Source of the DNA: Sphagnum compactum
Taxonomy: Eukaryota; Bryophyta; Sphagnopsida; Sphagnales
Length of the DNA: 64,000 nucleotides
Direction: 5' to 3'
NCBI GenBank assembly: GCA_965153455.1
Contig: OZ234494.1
Coordinates: 17,298,001 to 17,362,000, forward strand
The notes below the pieces were generated by a model. The model had not been told where the DNA came from. It was given only the letters and a program-made list of their open reading frames with translations, and ran no database searches. This document shows positions 11,840-24,270 of the stretch, in pieces. The position numbers and the translations under genes are program-made. Position 1 is the stretch's first letter; every line of letters starts with the position of its first letter.

Positions 11840-12931
11840 CTCTTCGGGGTTAGAAAAAAAAGAGCTTATGTGACCAATGATGTTGTTAGAATGGTTTTGA
11901 GGAGTTCTTGTCATTAAGCTTGCTACTTAAATATTGTAATAGCCTCATAGGCTCATTGTGCCTAGGTGTGAAGAAAAAAAATTGTGATCAATGAGATTGT
12001 TCAAATGGGTGGCTTTATTAGTTTCAAAGAGTTGCCTTAGTGAACTAGTACATAAACATGGCATGCCTTTTTACACATTGTGACCTGTGCAATGAGCTTT
12101 TGACACAAATTTGAAGCTTTTTAACAGCTATTTATTTCTGTTTTTTTCCTAGTTTTAGTGACTGATGCACAATTTTTTGTTTTTCTTGTCGAATTTATAC
12201 TTCGGAAAATGAAAAGAAAAAAGAAAAAAACAAGCAAATGTTGTGATTTTAAAGGATTTTTTCGTCACCTTTAGAAATAAAATTAATTAATTTTGTCACA
12301 TCCTAGATCTAGGCATTTTTCCTATGTCATCACTTAATAGCAACACTTTTGTGAAAATATTACAGCCCCACCTAGAACAATCACTATTTAATGCTCATTA
12401 ATGCCAGGGATCCTAGCCAGTGGACCTACTAGAAGAATTTGAAAAAATAAATTAAAATAGAAATTAATTAATTAAAAGAAACAACCCTTTGCACAAACCC
12501 AGTGTATCATTTCTGTAAACATCTTTTCTTAAAATCAGATGAGTCTGCAAACAGACTCTCTCTGTAGTCTGCAACAACCTCCATCATCAATACTAAACAG
12601 ACAAACACAGGCTTCTTCTGGCTTTCTGCCACATTACTTGTGCTGCTGGTTTGTTGTCCTTTGAAAGCCCAACTTGTTCTAGAACTCTTTTCCTTACATT
12701 ATATTCACTATTCAAACATCAAATGAAGGCAGCAGCCTTGTGAAGGGAAAACTACAAACTACCCATTATCATGAACTTGGGGATGGACCCACAACACCAT
12801 GAATCATGAATTATTTTGTGTCTCAACCCAACAAAGTGGATTTTTGTCATTCGTAACATATGTATGTCTTATTATTTGCAGGAGCCATTGCGTGCAGTCT
12901 GAGGAACCTAAGCAAGAAGCTTCACAACTAA
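11840..12931. other. Intergenic, no gene seen
   Basis: AT-rich with A/T homopolymers. A slightly more mixed composition near 12540-12900 hints at old transcribed sequence, but no exon or domain could be supported. Confidence 0.35.
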
Positions 12932-13560
12932 GAGCATCTCCCACCCCCAAAACTGTAAACAACTCCTTTATGGGCCTTGCTTCCCAAGCAAGGCAAGGAT
13001 ATATATTGTGTTTAGATTCATTATGGAGTATAGTAGCTTAATGGATTTTGGCCCCTAGGTAATAATAATAGGTCTATTTTTATATGAGGGTTTTTGAAAG
13101 ATGATATTTTGGCATGTTTAGTTCTAGAGTTATGTTATCTTGAAGGATTTTGGAATTTCTTTTTAGAGGATTTTTTTTGAAGAGTATATTTTTGAATGGT
13201 GAAATATTTGAGTTTCCATAATTCTTCTTTTGCCTTAACATACTTTCATAATGTAAATGCCAAGGCCACAACGTGACACACCCCCTTGTTTTACTAATAG
13301 AATACCATTTAATGATCAATGTCCCCACCCAGAAACGTCATAACAGTCCCTTTAAACACTCAAAGACCATTTATGTCTGTACATCTGGACGAGTGTCTAA
13401 ATAGTCACTGTCCAAATCCATAGTATTAAAAAGCTTTTAAAAGGGGTTAAAATGACCACTGCAAAATGGACCATCAATACCAGAGAGCAACAAGATTTGC
13501 GCTATCCTGCTGCAAGAGTTAATGAAAAGGGGTGTTTGCCGGTGCGGGGTGGAGATGCTC
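12932..13560. mobile_element. PIF/Harbinger-type non-autonomous element with TAA duplication
   Basis: The ends are exact ten-base inverted repeats, GAGCATCTCC at 12932-12941 and GGAGATGCTC at 13551-13560. Each is flanked by TAA (12929-12931 and 13561-13563). A three-base TWA target duplication is the hallmark of the PIF/Harbinger superfamily. The 629-bp interior contains no transposase. It contains dispersed-repeat copy 2 (13062-13290), so the element is either composite or was itself invaded. Confidence 0.82.
13062..13290. repeat. Dispersed repeat, copy 2, nested in the Harbinger-type element
   Basis: Direct diverged copy of 10480-10735 with the same ordered landmarks, lying wholly between the GAGCATCTCC termini. 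Short gaps and substitutions separate the two copies. Confidence 0.8.
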
Positions 13561-13575
13561 TAAAGATGTTAAACC

Positions 13576-13576
<1 letters not shown>

Positions 13577-13606
<30 letters not shown>
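13577..13606. repeat. Poly-C tract (~30 bases)
   Basis: Uninterrupted run of about 30 C residues just outside the right end of the Harbinger-type element. A second run of about 20 C lies at 14013-14032. Such tracts are often mis-sized in assemblies. Confidence 0.9.
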
Positions 13607-14905
13607 TTCACGAAGTTTGCGGGTGTCCATGTGCAGTGCAGTACTAAACCCTAAACCGCCCTGCGAGCTTGTCAGCATAGATCAGGCGTTTATAAGCACC
13701 TTGGCAGATCAAGGGCAATTTTCTGACTACCACACTCACTACCTTGGCAGCTTTGACACTAATTATGTTCAAATTTTCAAAAATATAAACTTTTTTTTTA
13801 AAGAACAACTCTTTTTTTTATGAAAGAAAATAGAGAATGTTTTATAATAATATGGAATTTTTTATTTTCAGCATGGACTCTTTAAAATAAAATAATTATT
13901 TGACACTGTAGTGTTGAACTCGCCATGGTACTACAATAGTGTGTAGGGGGATTCTTTGGAGAAAGGAAAAAAAAAAAAGTGGCCATCAAGGTCTTGATTT
14001 GTTTCTTTGCTTCCCCCCCCCCCCCCCCCCCCACCAAATTTGATACTTTCCCCCATCGTTTCCTTTCATTGAATCATCCCCAAGAAACACTACTAGGTAC
14101 TACAAATGGGGTTGTATTTTTTTCCTTAAATTCTTAAATTGCCCTTTGCCGCAATATATCCACTTGAGGAATGAATCCTCATGTTATATTAATACTATAA
14201 ATGAGGTTTTTTGGGGGGAGGGGGGGGCATTTTCCTCCCCTCCTCAATATCTTCGATTTTTTTAATGAATCCCCATGCATTGGTAATAATACTATTAATG
14301 GGGTTTCATTTGAAATTTCCTTCCCCAAACATATCCACATTTTAGGTTCTCTTTCCATGGTCTCTACGACATTCAAGTACCTAGCTTCCCAACTTAGTGT
14401 GATTGGTCTTTCATTGCAACCTCACAAATGTATTGTTTAGGCATCATCAAGCTACCCAATAATTTCACTCCATCAACTTTCTTTAGCATCCCTTGTGATG
14501 ACCTCAAAGTTTTGGGGTGTCATTAGATCTCCTCTCTCCCTTCCTTTTTCATTGAAAATTTGGAGCTTTTGCAGTTTTAACTATGTGTTTCACAATGTTG
14601 ATCATACTTCTTTTTTTTGTATCCCTCCTAGTAGTTTATGACTTTGTCCCTGAGCCATGAATTGCATATATTTTCCCTCGTTCGAGCAACTTATTTGTAA
14701 ACATATTAAACACCTTTACGATTCCATTTCAAAACGTTTGCAATATCACACGTTTCCATCATTCTTTTTTACAGGATGTCCAACGCGCATTGAACTCGTA
14801 TCATTTCTTATTCATGCCCAAGGTTATGCATGCGGTTTATAGCTCAACCTATTTTATCAATGTTTTTTTTTATTGTTAATAATTTTCATCAAAATGAAGT
14901 ATGAA
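13607..14905. other. Intergenic with a second poly-C tract
   Basis: Contains C(~20) at 14013-14032 and a G-rich run near 14211-14227. No gene seen; short ORFs are unconvincing. Confidence 0.35.
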
Positions 14906-15235
14906 AGAAAGATTTTGAAAAACTCAAAAAATATGCCTAAAATTTTCTAAAACATCTAGTTGATGAAAGCTTTCAAAAGATGTAATTGATAAAACTTTTT
15001 AAAAGGCTTAGTTGGTGGAACGTTATAAAAGGTTTAAATTGACAAAAACATTTAGAAAGAAGCTTCTAGAAACCTAAGTGGTCAAAGGTTCTACAAGTTA
15101 AATAAATAAAATTTTCTAAAAGGTTTAATTGGTAAAACTTTTAAAAGATTTAGTTGACATAATTTTTTAGAAGGTTTAGTTTGTGAAACTTTCTAAAAAG
15201 TTTAGTTGATGAAATCTTATGAAAGATTAATGAAT
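14905..15235. repeat. Degenerate tandem array, ~30-bp unit
   Basis: The phrase TTTAGTTGATGAAACTTTCTAAAAGG recurs in degraded form about ten times at roughly 28-32-base spacing. Copies have diverged strongly, so the array is old. Confidence 0.65.
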
Positions 15236-15589
15236 TCTAAAATGTTCCATGGGATGGTATACATAAAGGTCTTGAAAGCATCACCTTTAAATCATGACAA
15301 CACAATTTGTGATCTATGTATTTTGCTTCATTTCAAACCTAGCTTGTATCATGTCTTATTCAACTAATAAAGTTAATTAGTTTAAAGTCATTGTCAAGTT
15401 TCTCATGTTATTAAGAATATTTTTCTTATTTTTAACAATAATATATTCCATTGCCTTGCAAATCCAACTTGGTTTGCCCTATCTTTTGGTAATAGGTCTC
15501 TTTTTTTCGTGTGTTTGTGATTGACCAATTGGTTATCCATTTATTACAATGTGGCCATGGTAGTGAACAAGGATGCATGATGCCATCTA

Positions 15590-15895
15590 TAATGTATTTG
15601 CATATATTACAAAGGGAATTAGTTTCAATACGATTCAAGAATAATTGCATGTTTTTCTATTTCCCACACCTTATACAATTCGATGTCGTGTCAACATCCA
15701 AACAATGTGTTGGCATCATCCTTTCCAATAACGGGGTTCACACTTTTACATATGTATATTGCAAAGAGAAATTATCTTCAATGTGATTTGGAAGCAATTG
15801 CATGTTTTTTCCTCTTTAACACCTTGCACAAGAAGATGACATGTATTGACATATTGTCCTTTCCAAGGAGGGGGTTTACCCCTTTGTGAATGTCA
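15590..15895. repeat. 153-bp diverged tandem duplication
   Basis: The landmark ATTGCATGTTTTT at about 15644 recurs at about 15797. The matching upstream parts are ATATTACAAAGGGAATTA and ATATTGCAAAGAGAAATTA. Two copies are visible. The small plus-strand ORFs in each copy are not supported as genes. Confidence 0.65.
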
Positions 15896-15899
15896 TCAT

Positions 15900-17470
15900 T
15901 GTTGATTTGACCATGTAAACCTTTTATCTTGAGCATTGTTTACCCATGGTTTTGCAACTTTAGAGGAAACTAAAACAAAGGAGCAAAAGTTCTGAAATTA
16001 ACATCCCAAATATTAGTTCCTCTCCATGGTATTAAAACTTTTTAATTGTTTGCATAGACAAGCTAATGATTTTTTACACATTTATGCTAATAATGTATTT
16101 GAACTCTCATTTTTAGAGCAAGAAGTTTTTAAATGTTTAAAATCTTTGGATCAAAGTTTTAAAAACCAACCTTATTTCACATTGGGTCATTTTTAGATTG
16201 TTAGAAAAATCTTGAAACATGTTAAAATAAAGTGGGGCAATGTCACATAAATTACACTGTCAATTGAATGGTTGATGGCCATTTGCATGGTTGGGAGGAA
16301 TCAAATTGCCAAAATCAACTTTAATCACTTAAATGACCATTTGAAAAATTAAATCACCTTTGATTTAAGTTTTGTAACACCATTGAAAATTTGAAAATCT
16401 CATAAATTCTCCCTTAATTTTAACCATTTTTTCAAACAATGGGTTTCAATAACATTTCAAGCTTTCACAATTCAAAAGCAAGCAAGAATGCTGGGGTGGG
16501 TCGTCTTTCAAGTTCCACCACTTGGGGACCCTTGCCCCTTGCCATTTTGTAAATCTAAATCCAATTTTTGGGCCAACAATTAAGATATTTTATTATGCAT
16601 TCAACACTTCAATGCTAAAGATAGCTTAAACCTTATGGTTGGAAACAAACAATCTTCAAAGTTCAAACACATATATAATTTTTTTTACTTATAACTAAAT
16701 TAAAACTTAATTTAAAAAAGACTTGAACTTAAAGCTTTAGAAGTTGGTACATGGGAAGCAACATGATTTAATACTTCATTTATTATAAAATTGTTTGTTC
16801 TAAATAATTTGCTAATTGTTTCATTTTATTTCTGTTTTTATGCAATCTTTTTTTTTTAGTTGCAAGTGATTCATCTAAAATGTAATCTTAATTATTATTT
16901 TTAACTAAATAAAATCAATGTAAATATCATGGCCATGACCCTAATGTTTTTTTTGGGTTTTTCATTAGTGCACAATTGGCCCTACCTTATAGGCTAGGTG
17001 GATTGAAGTGGCAAAATACAAGATATTAAAATTGCGCACATCGCTATAAGATTTTTTTGGATGTATTATGATGGCAATAATTTTAGTTTAATGTTTGACT
17101 TATGTGGCAACATGGACTTGTTATGGTGCAAAATTGCAAGGAAAGTGTGATGGTTATAACAATTTGGCAAACTACATCATACTAGTGAGAAATTTTGCAA
17201 TCTACAATCGTACTAGCAAGTGTTTTTGACAAATGTGAATGTGAAACTTTAGTTTGGATCCAACAACAACATCAACTAGTAAATAAGGTAAACAATAATT
17301 TAGTTTCAATCCAATGAGCTCCGCCTCTTGAATCTAGATGCTCATCAAGCTTATATTTTAAATAGAAAATTCATCAACAAATAACTCCATCTCCAATCAC
17401 CTACATGAAGTCATAAAAAAAACAATGGAGATTACTAGAGTATAGGAATAATGAGTCTCAAAAAACAACA
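15900..17470. other. Intergenic, no gene seen
   Basis: Very AT-rich, with no ORF of note and no repeat recognised by eye. Confidence 0.4.
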
Positions 17471-20130
17471 AGATTCATGACAAAAATTCAATAACAACTA
17501 CAAGATGTAATGAAATCCAACTAAAGTGAAAGATAATAAAATGAATATAAGATTTAAAAAGTGGGTGATGGTAAACCCACCTTGTTTGGAATGGAGAAGT
17601 TGATGAAATTGGTATCAAATAGAAGTTGATACAGTGAACATAATGCATATGCTTTGATTTCACTTCTTTCTAATGTGTCATGTTGTAAATTTGGACTACC
17701 ATACATAAGAAATGAAATCAATGTGTATGCACTAGGTACATAGGTTAGCACTGTCTATTGTATAACACATTTGATGGCCTTGAATCAAGCATCATCGGAA
17801 AATATGTATTCAAGGAGACCATAATTGACAAATTATGAAAACTCAATCTTTGACAATAACACCTTTTTTCTTGTTTTATCATAACAACAAACAAGTTGAG
17901 TGGGGTATTAATAGGAACTACTTAAACAATTTGTGATGGTTCAATAGTAACACATGATAAAACTTCTATTGTTATAATTATTAATAGCACCTTACTATGT
18001 TAGAGTCTAAATACATCTTCTACCTATCTTTCAAAACCATGTTACTCTCCATCAGCAAGGACATCTCTACTAAAAAAAATTAACATTAACATAAGATGGT
18101 GTTGGCCATAACCTTGTGAGCATAAACACTAAGCAAAGTTGGAAGAAGTTGAAAGTGGAATAAATGAGAATGCATGAAATACCCACAGTTGAGACTAAAC
18201 AATACTTCAAGAATATTAATGTCCATGGTAAGTGGTGCAATTAATGGCATTTCAACGTGCAATGTGCCAATGAAAGATGGTAGACCAATGATGACAGTGG
18301 ACTCTACATCCTTAAATAGATCCTCCGCATCAAACTCCTTGCCCCGTGAACTCAACATGGTCATTAACCTCATGTGCTACTAGAGCGGTGGAGTATCCAA
18401 TATTTTACCTATAAGTGACTAGGAAACATGATGATAACACAAGATGTGTGAAAGGCATTTGTGTAAAGAACATGAACTTATGAATAACCAAAATTTCGTC
18501 TTTATTTCCATTCACAACATACAAGGAAATAATAATTTTCTCATGTTGAATAAGTTGAAGGGAAGGGACCTTCATGAAACATGATATGATCTCCAACAAC
18601 ATTATCACCCACATCCCTTTTTTTGAGCTTCCCACACATCATGGGGAAAAAAATATGAAAAATAAGCCTTCTTCACTAATAACTCATCTTCATTGTGGAA
18701 CTGTGAAACCTTGTAGATTGACATCAAATTTTCCATTGGACAAAATGGTAATATGTCTCTTTCATTGCAAGAGGCACATCATGTCTTTTGTCATCAAGAA
18801 CATGCCAAATTAAAACTTTTTTAAAATGCATGTGATAACAAAAAAAATCACCAAGCTCATCTATTTGTTGGCTTTGATTGATTTTGAGTGAATATGGGAT
18901 TTGTAAGCCTTTCAATTTTAGTACAATTTCGAAAAGTTGCAAATGCTTCATTGTTTTTAGATGATACAATTATAGTACCAAAATAATCAAGGAGCTTCAC
19001 ATGCATACCAAGGTGGATTTCTTGCATAGCCTATGTCACACTTGGATTTACACCTACATTTCCCATTTTTTTTCTTTTCAAATTCTTGAAAAGACTATTC
19101 TTCCCCAAATTCAAAAATCCAACAACACTAAGTACAACTCCAATTTTTAGCTACAAAATCAAGGTGTTTGTTAGTTGAAGCAATTCCATCAACAATAAGA
19201 TTAAAAGTTCAAGAGAACTAGTTAATAGTGGGAGGAAATAACTCATGATATAAATGATACAAAAAGTCTACCTATTGGTTCCTTGAGTAATTTTTTAAAA
19301 AATGTAACAAAGTTTTAGCCCAAAGGCCATCACTAGTTTGGAAAACCTTTGCATTATCAATTGCCTTCCTAAATGACTTAAAACCAAGATTTGTTCATTG
19401 GTGTTGGGTGTTGCACTTGAAAGCCATCATTGGTAGTTATTTTTGAAGGTACTTCAATCGTTGCTCAATCACCTCCCTTGGTACCAAATCTACAATAACA
19501 AATGGTCAATCTTAGATCATACATTAGCCACATTAGATCTATTAAAGTAGGTCAATGCATCTTGTAACTAAAAATTTGTTCAATAGATGACGATTATTTG
19601 CTTAACTATAGTTTAAACTAAATAAATGGATCAGCCATGTTGGGGAAAAACAATACCAATTTTATTTAGGAGTAACACAATGTGTTTAGTCAAACCTACC
19701 TTATGCACCATGTGTTCCACATCAACACATTTATTACCCATGGGAGCTTTAACTTCCAATACTTGAATCACAACATTAAATGGTGGAAACATTCAAAATT
19801 TTACATCCTATCATCAGATCAAAACGTCACCTTGTAAGAAAAACCACATAAGAACCTCGAATAACATCAAGTTGATTGCAATTATTTACATTGCAAGTAA
19901 TCAAGGGATCTATTTTTTAATCCCATTATAGATGATTGACAATACCTTGTGGGTGACAACTTTATAAATCCTAGATTTCTTAATCCATTTATCAAACTTT
20001 GAATAAGCTTTGTTTTGATGCATCCTTTGCAAGCAAAGAAAGGTTTTTGTTTGCCTTTGTGTCAATTGATAAATAGTCCTAGCTTTTCTTTTTGAACCTA
20101 CAACAAGGACCACATGTAAATTGGCCATTT
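17470..20130 (-). other. Possible eroded minus-strand coding relic, family unknown
   Basis: Consecutive minus-strand frames (about 18086-18373, 18405-18635, 18724-18969 and 19910-20128, plus broken stretches between 19180 and 19480) are more protein-like than their surroundings. They have mixed composition and few stops in short blocks. They may be remains of one long transposon protein. I recognise no motif and no catalytic residues, so this is only a suspicion. The last block is Lys/Arg/Gln-rich. Confidence 0.25.
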
Positions 20131-20149
20131 TGTTAGTAAGCTACAAAAA

Positions 20150-21060
20150 GGGAGGACAATTTGTTAAAGGTAGAACATTGTTTTATGTTGGTTAAACACC
20201 ATGGATGTTAGGAGACAGTACTGCTGTCACTAGATGGTAGTTACCGTCAGATAGCAAAATAATCACATGAAAATTATAAAATGAAAGTGGTTTCTGACAA
20301 TAATATCATCAATACAATGAATTACATTCATGGGGCAGAGTAATTAGAAGTTAATTCTAGGAGGAATTATAATAAAAATAATATTAGTTATTAGAAATAA
20401 TATCTTAATCTAGTTTACTTAGAAAGGCATCCTAGTGACTATTTTGTTATTAATAATAAATATCCTACTTACAATCTTTTATTTATTAAGGGGTGAAGCC
20501 ACATAGGTTAATTAGTTCAAATGATAAAGGATGGATTAATTTCCCTTAATTATGATGTGTGGAAGGGATTAAGATAAGGAGATTTAGGAGGATAAGGAAA
20601 TTTAAGAGGTAAAGGTTTCAACTTTTATGTGATGAACATCCTTTTTGGGTTCCTTATTTATTTCTTAAGAGGAGTAAAAGATTTCATTAAAAGATTAGAT
20701 CATTGGTTTTCATCATTCACAAGGCATTAGACATTAGATCATTAGGAGGATGCTTGTGTGTGACACTCTTATGTGAAAAAGAAGGAGAGGAATGTGGGAT
20801 AAAGTTATATTTGTCTTTATGTGTAATGGAAAATGGTTGAAGGTTGTATGGATTTTAATGTTTATTCTTAAAGTGTGATAAAGTAAGGGAGAGTAATTCA
20901 TATTATGTTTATATATAACCTTGTTACTTTAATGTATTAGTTTTTCCTTTTATTCTATAAAGTTATAATATGATTTACTCTATGTTCTAGTTTTGGAGTA
21001 GAAATTGCATTTCCATTGGAAGGTAATAGCAAGGAGATAGCCATTAGATTTAAGGTTTGC
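20150..21060. other. Intergenic, no gene seen
   Basis: AT-rich spacer without recognisable features. Confidence 0.35.
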
Positions 21061-21064
21061 AAAG

Positions 21065-21275
21065 GGTAGGGAACTACTCCAAACGGTAGGCAGTAGCTAC
21101 AAAGGGTCTACGAGTGTTATAAATGGTAGACAATAACTACAAAGGGTTTGCAAGTGCTATAGATGATAGGCAATAACTATAAAAGGTCTGTAGGTGTTGT
21201 AGACGATAGGCAATAGCTACAAAGGATTTGTATGTGTTATCGACAGTAAACAACATTTATAAAAGGTCTTCATGA
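21065..21275. repeat. 40-bp tandem array, about five copies
   Basis: The motif GGTAGGCAATAACTACAAAG recurs at 21085, 21125, 21165 and 21205, with a weaker copy near 21245. Copies differ by a few substitutions each but spacing is an exact 40 bases. Confidence 0.85.
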
Positions 21276-21289
21276 CAGTAGGTGTTGCA

Positions 21290-22160
21290 AGATGATAAAC
21301 AAACATAAAACATGTTTTACCTTCATGTTTTTCATGTTTTTTAATTTTTTAATTTATTTGACAACATTTTCCTTGATAGTTTTAAGGTTGCTAGACTTGT
21401 GGTTTTACACAGATATTAAGAACAATGAATAAACAAAACATCCACTACACTAAAATGTGTTTTGATTCACTTTGGGTTTCATTAGATTTTGAGTGAACAT
21501 TTTTACCATGGTGAAACTTGTCAACCTCCTAATGAACAACGACTAGTTGTTATGAACAATGAATTGGTCCATTAGTACCTAGTGAAACAAGGTTATTTTC
21601 AAGTGAACTACAATTTTACCAAGCCATTTCACTTGTTAATTAATTAACTAGGCAACATGGAAATTAATTAAATTTAAATTAATTAATATTTAATATTATT
21701 GATAATTTCATGATTTTCAACCTATGAATTATTGACTAGGTAATAGAGGCCATGTAATCAACCTAAATAAACACCCACTACAAGAAACTAGACAGGAGAA
21801 TATTCGATCAATTTACCATTGTTGACAATAAACACACCATTTGTGAAATTTGATCATTTAACCTTTAGGATGGAGGTGAAACCCCTATCATCAAGCCACC
21901 ACACTTGTGATAATGTGTTACATTTCATTATATTTATCAAATATTTCATTTTAAACTTTACAAAAACATAAACTTTGAAATTTCATATCTTATTCAGATT
22001 TTATTCAAATGAAATGATTAAAGTTTTATTTATTTAGTTTTTCAATATTATACATAATTATATTATTTCCTTTTGAAAATGTAAAATCATTTGAACAAAT
22101 TTTTTTGGAATATTGCTATTCAATAACATTTCAATGACCATTATTTTGAAAAAAAAAATG
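21290..22160. other. Intergenic, no gene seen
   Basis: AT-rich sequence with nothing recognisable; it leads into the GGTTATT-type array. Confidence 0.35.
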
Positions 22161-24270
22161 TTCAATATATGGATAATTTTTTTGCTAATATAATAATACT
22201 ACTTATGTTAGGTTATTTTCAGCTATTCTAAGGCTACTTTTCAATGTTATAAGTTATTTCACCCTACATTATTTATGACTATTTATCGCTATTCTTAAAT
22301 TTTTTGGTTATTTTTAATTATTTCATCCTATGTTACTTTTGGTTATTCTAAATTACTTTTGGTTATTTTATGTTTATTTTGACTATTTTAAGTTATTTCA
22401 TCTTAGGCTATTTTTTTATTATTGCAAGTTATTTTTGCTTATTTTATGATATTTTTGGTTATTGTAGGCTATTTCATTTTATGTTATTTGTGACTGTTAT
22501 AAGTTATTTTTGGCTATTTTAAGTTATTTCATTTTAGGTTACTAGTGGGCTCCCGTGCCTGCAAGGCACGACACGGCACTGGGAAATGATATTTCATCCA
22601 CATAATCATTCCTCCTAATTGGACGGAACTACAAATACATGATATCTCATCCTCATAACCACCCATCCAGAACTCTGAGCTCATTGGACGGAACGTAAAA
22701 CGTATAATATTTCATCCACATCATCAATCCATCCAGAACTCCTAATTAGACATAATACAAATACAGAACTGCCGGGTTTTCGTGCACAGAACTGCCGGGT
22801 TTCACGAAAACCCGGAAAAGAGGAGCCATGCAGGTTTTTGGGATCTGGGTTTCAGGACCTCGACCAGACGGACAGGCGGGTCCCGATCTGGGTTTCAGGA
22901 CCTCGACGGATGGAGAAGACCTCGCCTTTCAGGACATCGACGGACGGAGGACCTGGGTTTCAGGACCTGGACGCAGACCTCGACTTTCAGGACCTGGGTT
23001 TCAGGACCTAGACACACGAACGGACAAGGTACTTTACGTCACTTTTCTCTGCGTCCAGTGGTCGCAGACAGTCTGCGTCCAGTGGTCACAGACGCACGCA
23101 CGGACAAGGTACTTTATATATATAATTCTCGACTGTGTGATGCTATTATTGGTTATTTTTTGTTATTGAAGGTTATTTCACCTTATGTTATTATTGACTA
23201 TTATAAGTTATATTACCATAGGTTATTTGTGGTTATTCTATAGGTGGTTATTTTATTGGTGATTATTATTGGTGCCAATATATTATATTGGTTATTAATG
23301 GTTATTCTATTAATGGCTATTGATAGCTATTAGTGGTTATTTTAGGCTAAATTACATTAGGTTATTAATGGCTATTGGTGGATATTATATTGGTGGATAT
23401 TAGTGGTTATTATATTAGTGGCTATTGGTGATTATTTTATTAATGGTTATTATATTAGCGTCTATTGTTGGCTATTAATGAATATTCCATTTGAAGCTAT
23501 TAATGGCTATTTTATTAATGGTTATTGGTGTCTATTCTATTAGTGATTATTAATGGCTATTAATGATTATTTTATTAATGGCTATTGGTGGTTATTCTAT
23601 GGGTGATTTTTTATTTATTATAAGTTATATTACGACTATTGGTGACTATTATATTATAAGTTATTGTTGGATATTTTCGACTATATTATCATAAGCTATT
23701 CGTAATTATTTTATTGTATGTTATTTTAAATTATTTTTCATAGGTTATTATTGTTATTATAGGTTATTTTACCTTAGGTCATTATATATTCTATTTTAAA
23801 TTAATTAATTTTTTTATATTAAAGATAAAATAATTTATAATAACATAAAGTATATTGATTTTGAATAACCTAAAGTATAACTTGAAATAACATATATTCA
23901 TTTAAAATAAAATAACATAAGGTATAACCTAAGGTTAATTGAATAATTTAATTTAAAGTAAAAAACTTGTAATAAATTAGTTATGATACCTTAAAGTATA
24001 ATAACGTATAATAGTTTAAGGATAATAATTTATGATGACCTTTAATAACTTACAATAACTTAAGGTATAAGTTAGAATAAATAAGATAACCTAAAATAAT
24101 ACAAAGTTTATCATAAAATAACATAAGGTATTTAAAACAACAACATAAAAATAAACATCTTTACCACAATAAATTATGATAGTGAATTATATGAATTAGT
24201 AATGAAACATAATGTTTACATAGTGATATTATAATGAAATAACTTTAACTAGGGTGAAATCACTAAAGTG
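22160..24270. repeat. AT-rich GGTTATT-type array with a strand switch
   Basis: From about 22200 to 23790 the plus strand is a loose array of TTATT-containing words such as GGTTATT, GGCTATT, TTAATGG and AAGTTATTTCA. From about 23830 onward the complementary words (AATAACCT, AATAACATAAGG, GTATAACCTAAGG) appear on the plus strand. The switch falls near an ATTAATTAATT palindrome at about 23800. The two sides therefore form a very imperfect inverted repeat. The left side is interrupted by a GC-richer insert at 22542-23140. No gene is present. Confidence 0.75.
22542..23140 (-). mobile_element. Probable non-autonomous Helitron
   Basis: Read on the minus strand the insert ends with a six-base-pair hairpin (CGTGCC-TTGCA-GGCACG), then eight bases, then CTAG followed by a flanking T. 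It starts with TC preceded by a flanking A at 23140/23141. TC at the 5' end, a hairpin shortly before CTRR at the 3' end, and insertion between A and T are the defining Helitron features. Joining the flanks across the insert (GGTTA then TGCTATTATTGG) restores the surrounding GGTTATT-type array. At 599 bp it has no RepHel gene. The interior has ~70-bp subrepeats (about 22587-22760) and a GGACCTGGGTTTCA minisatellite (about 22838-23010). The 5' boundary is less sure than the 3' one. Confidence 0.72.

Noticed and set aside
13452-13823. 123-residue plus-strand ORF with a poly-Pro run
   Set aside because: It spans the Harbinger-type terminus and the poly-C tract.
18086-18969. Minus-strand ORFs considered as a working gene
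   Set aside because: No start, splice pattern or motif supports a gene. They are kept only as a possible relic.
22782-23243. Two overlapping ORFs (153 and 113 residues) in the GC-rich insert
   Set aside because: They translate the Helitron's internal minisatellite in two frames and show no domain.
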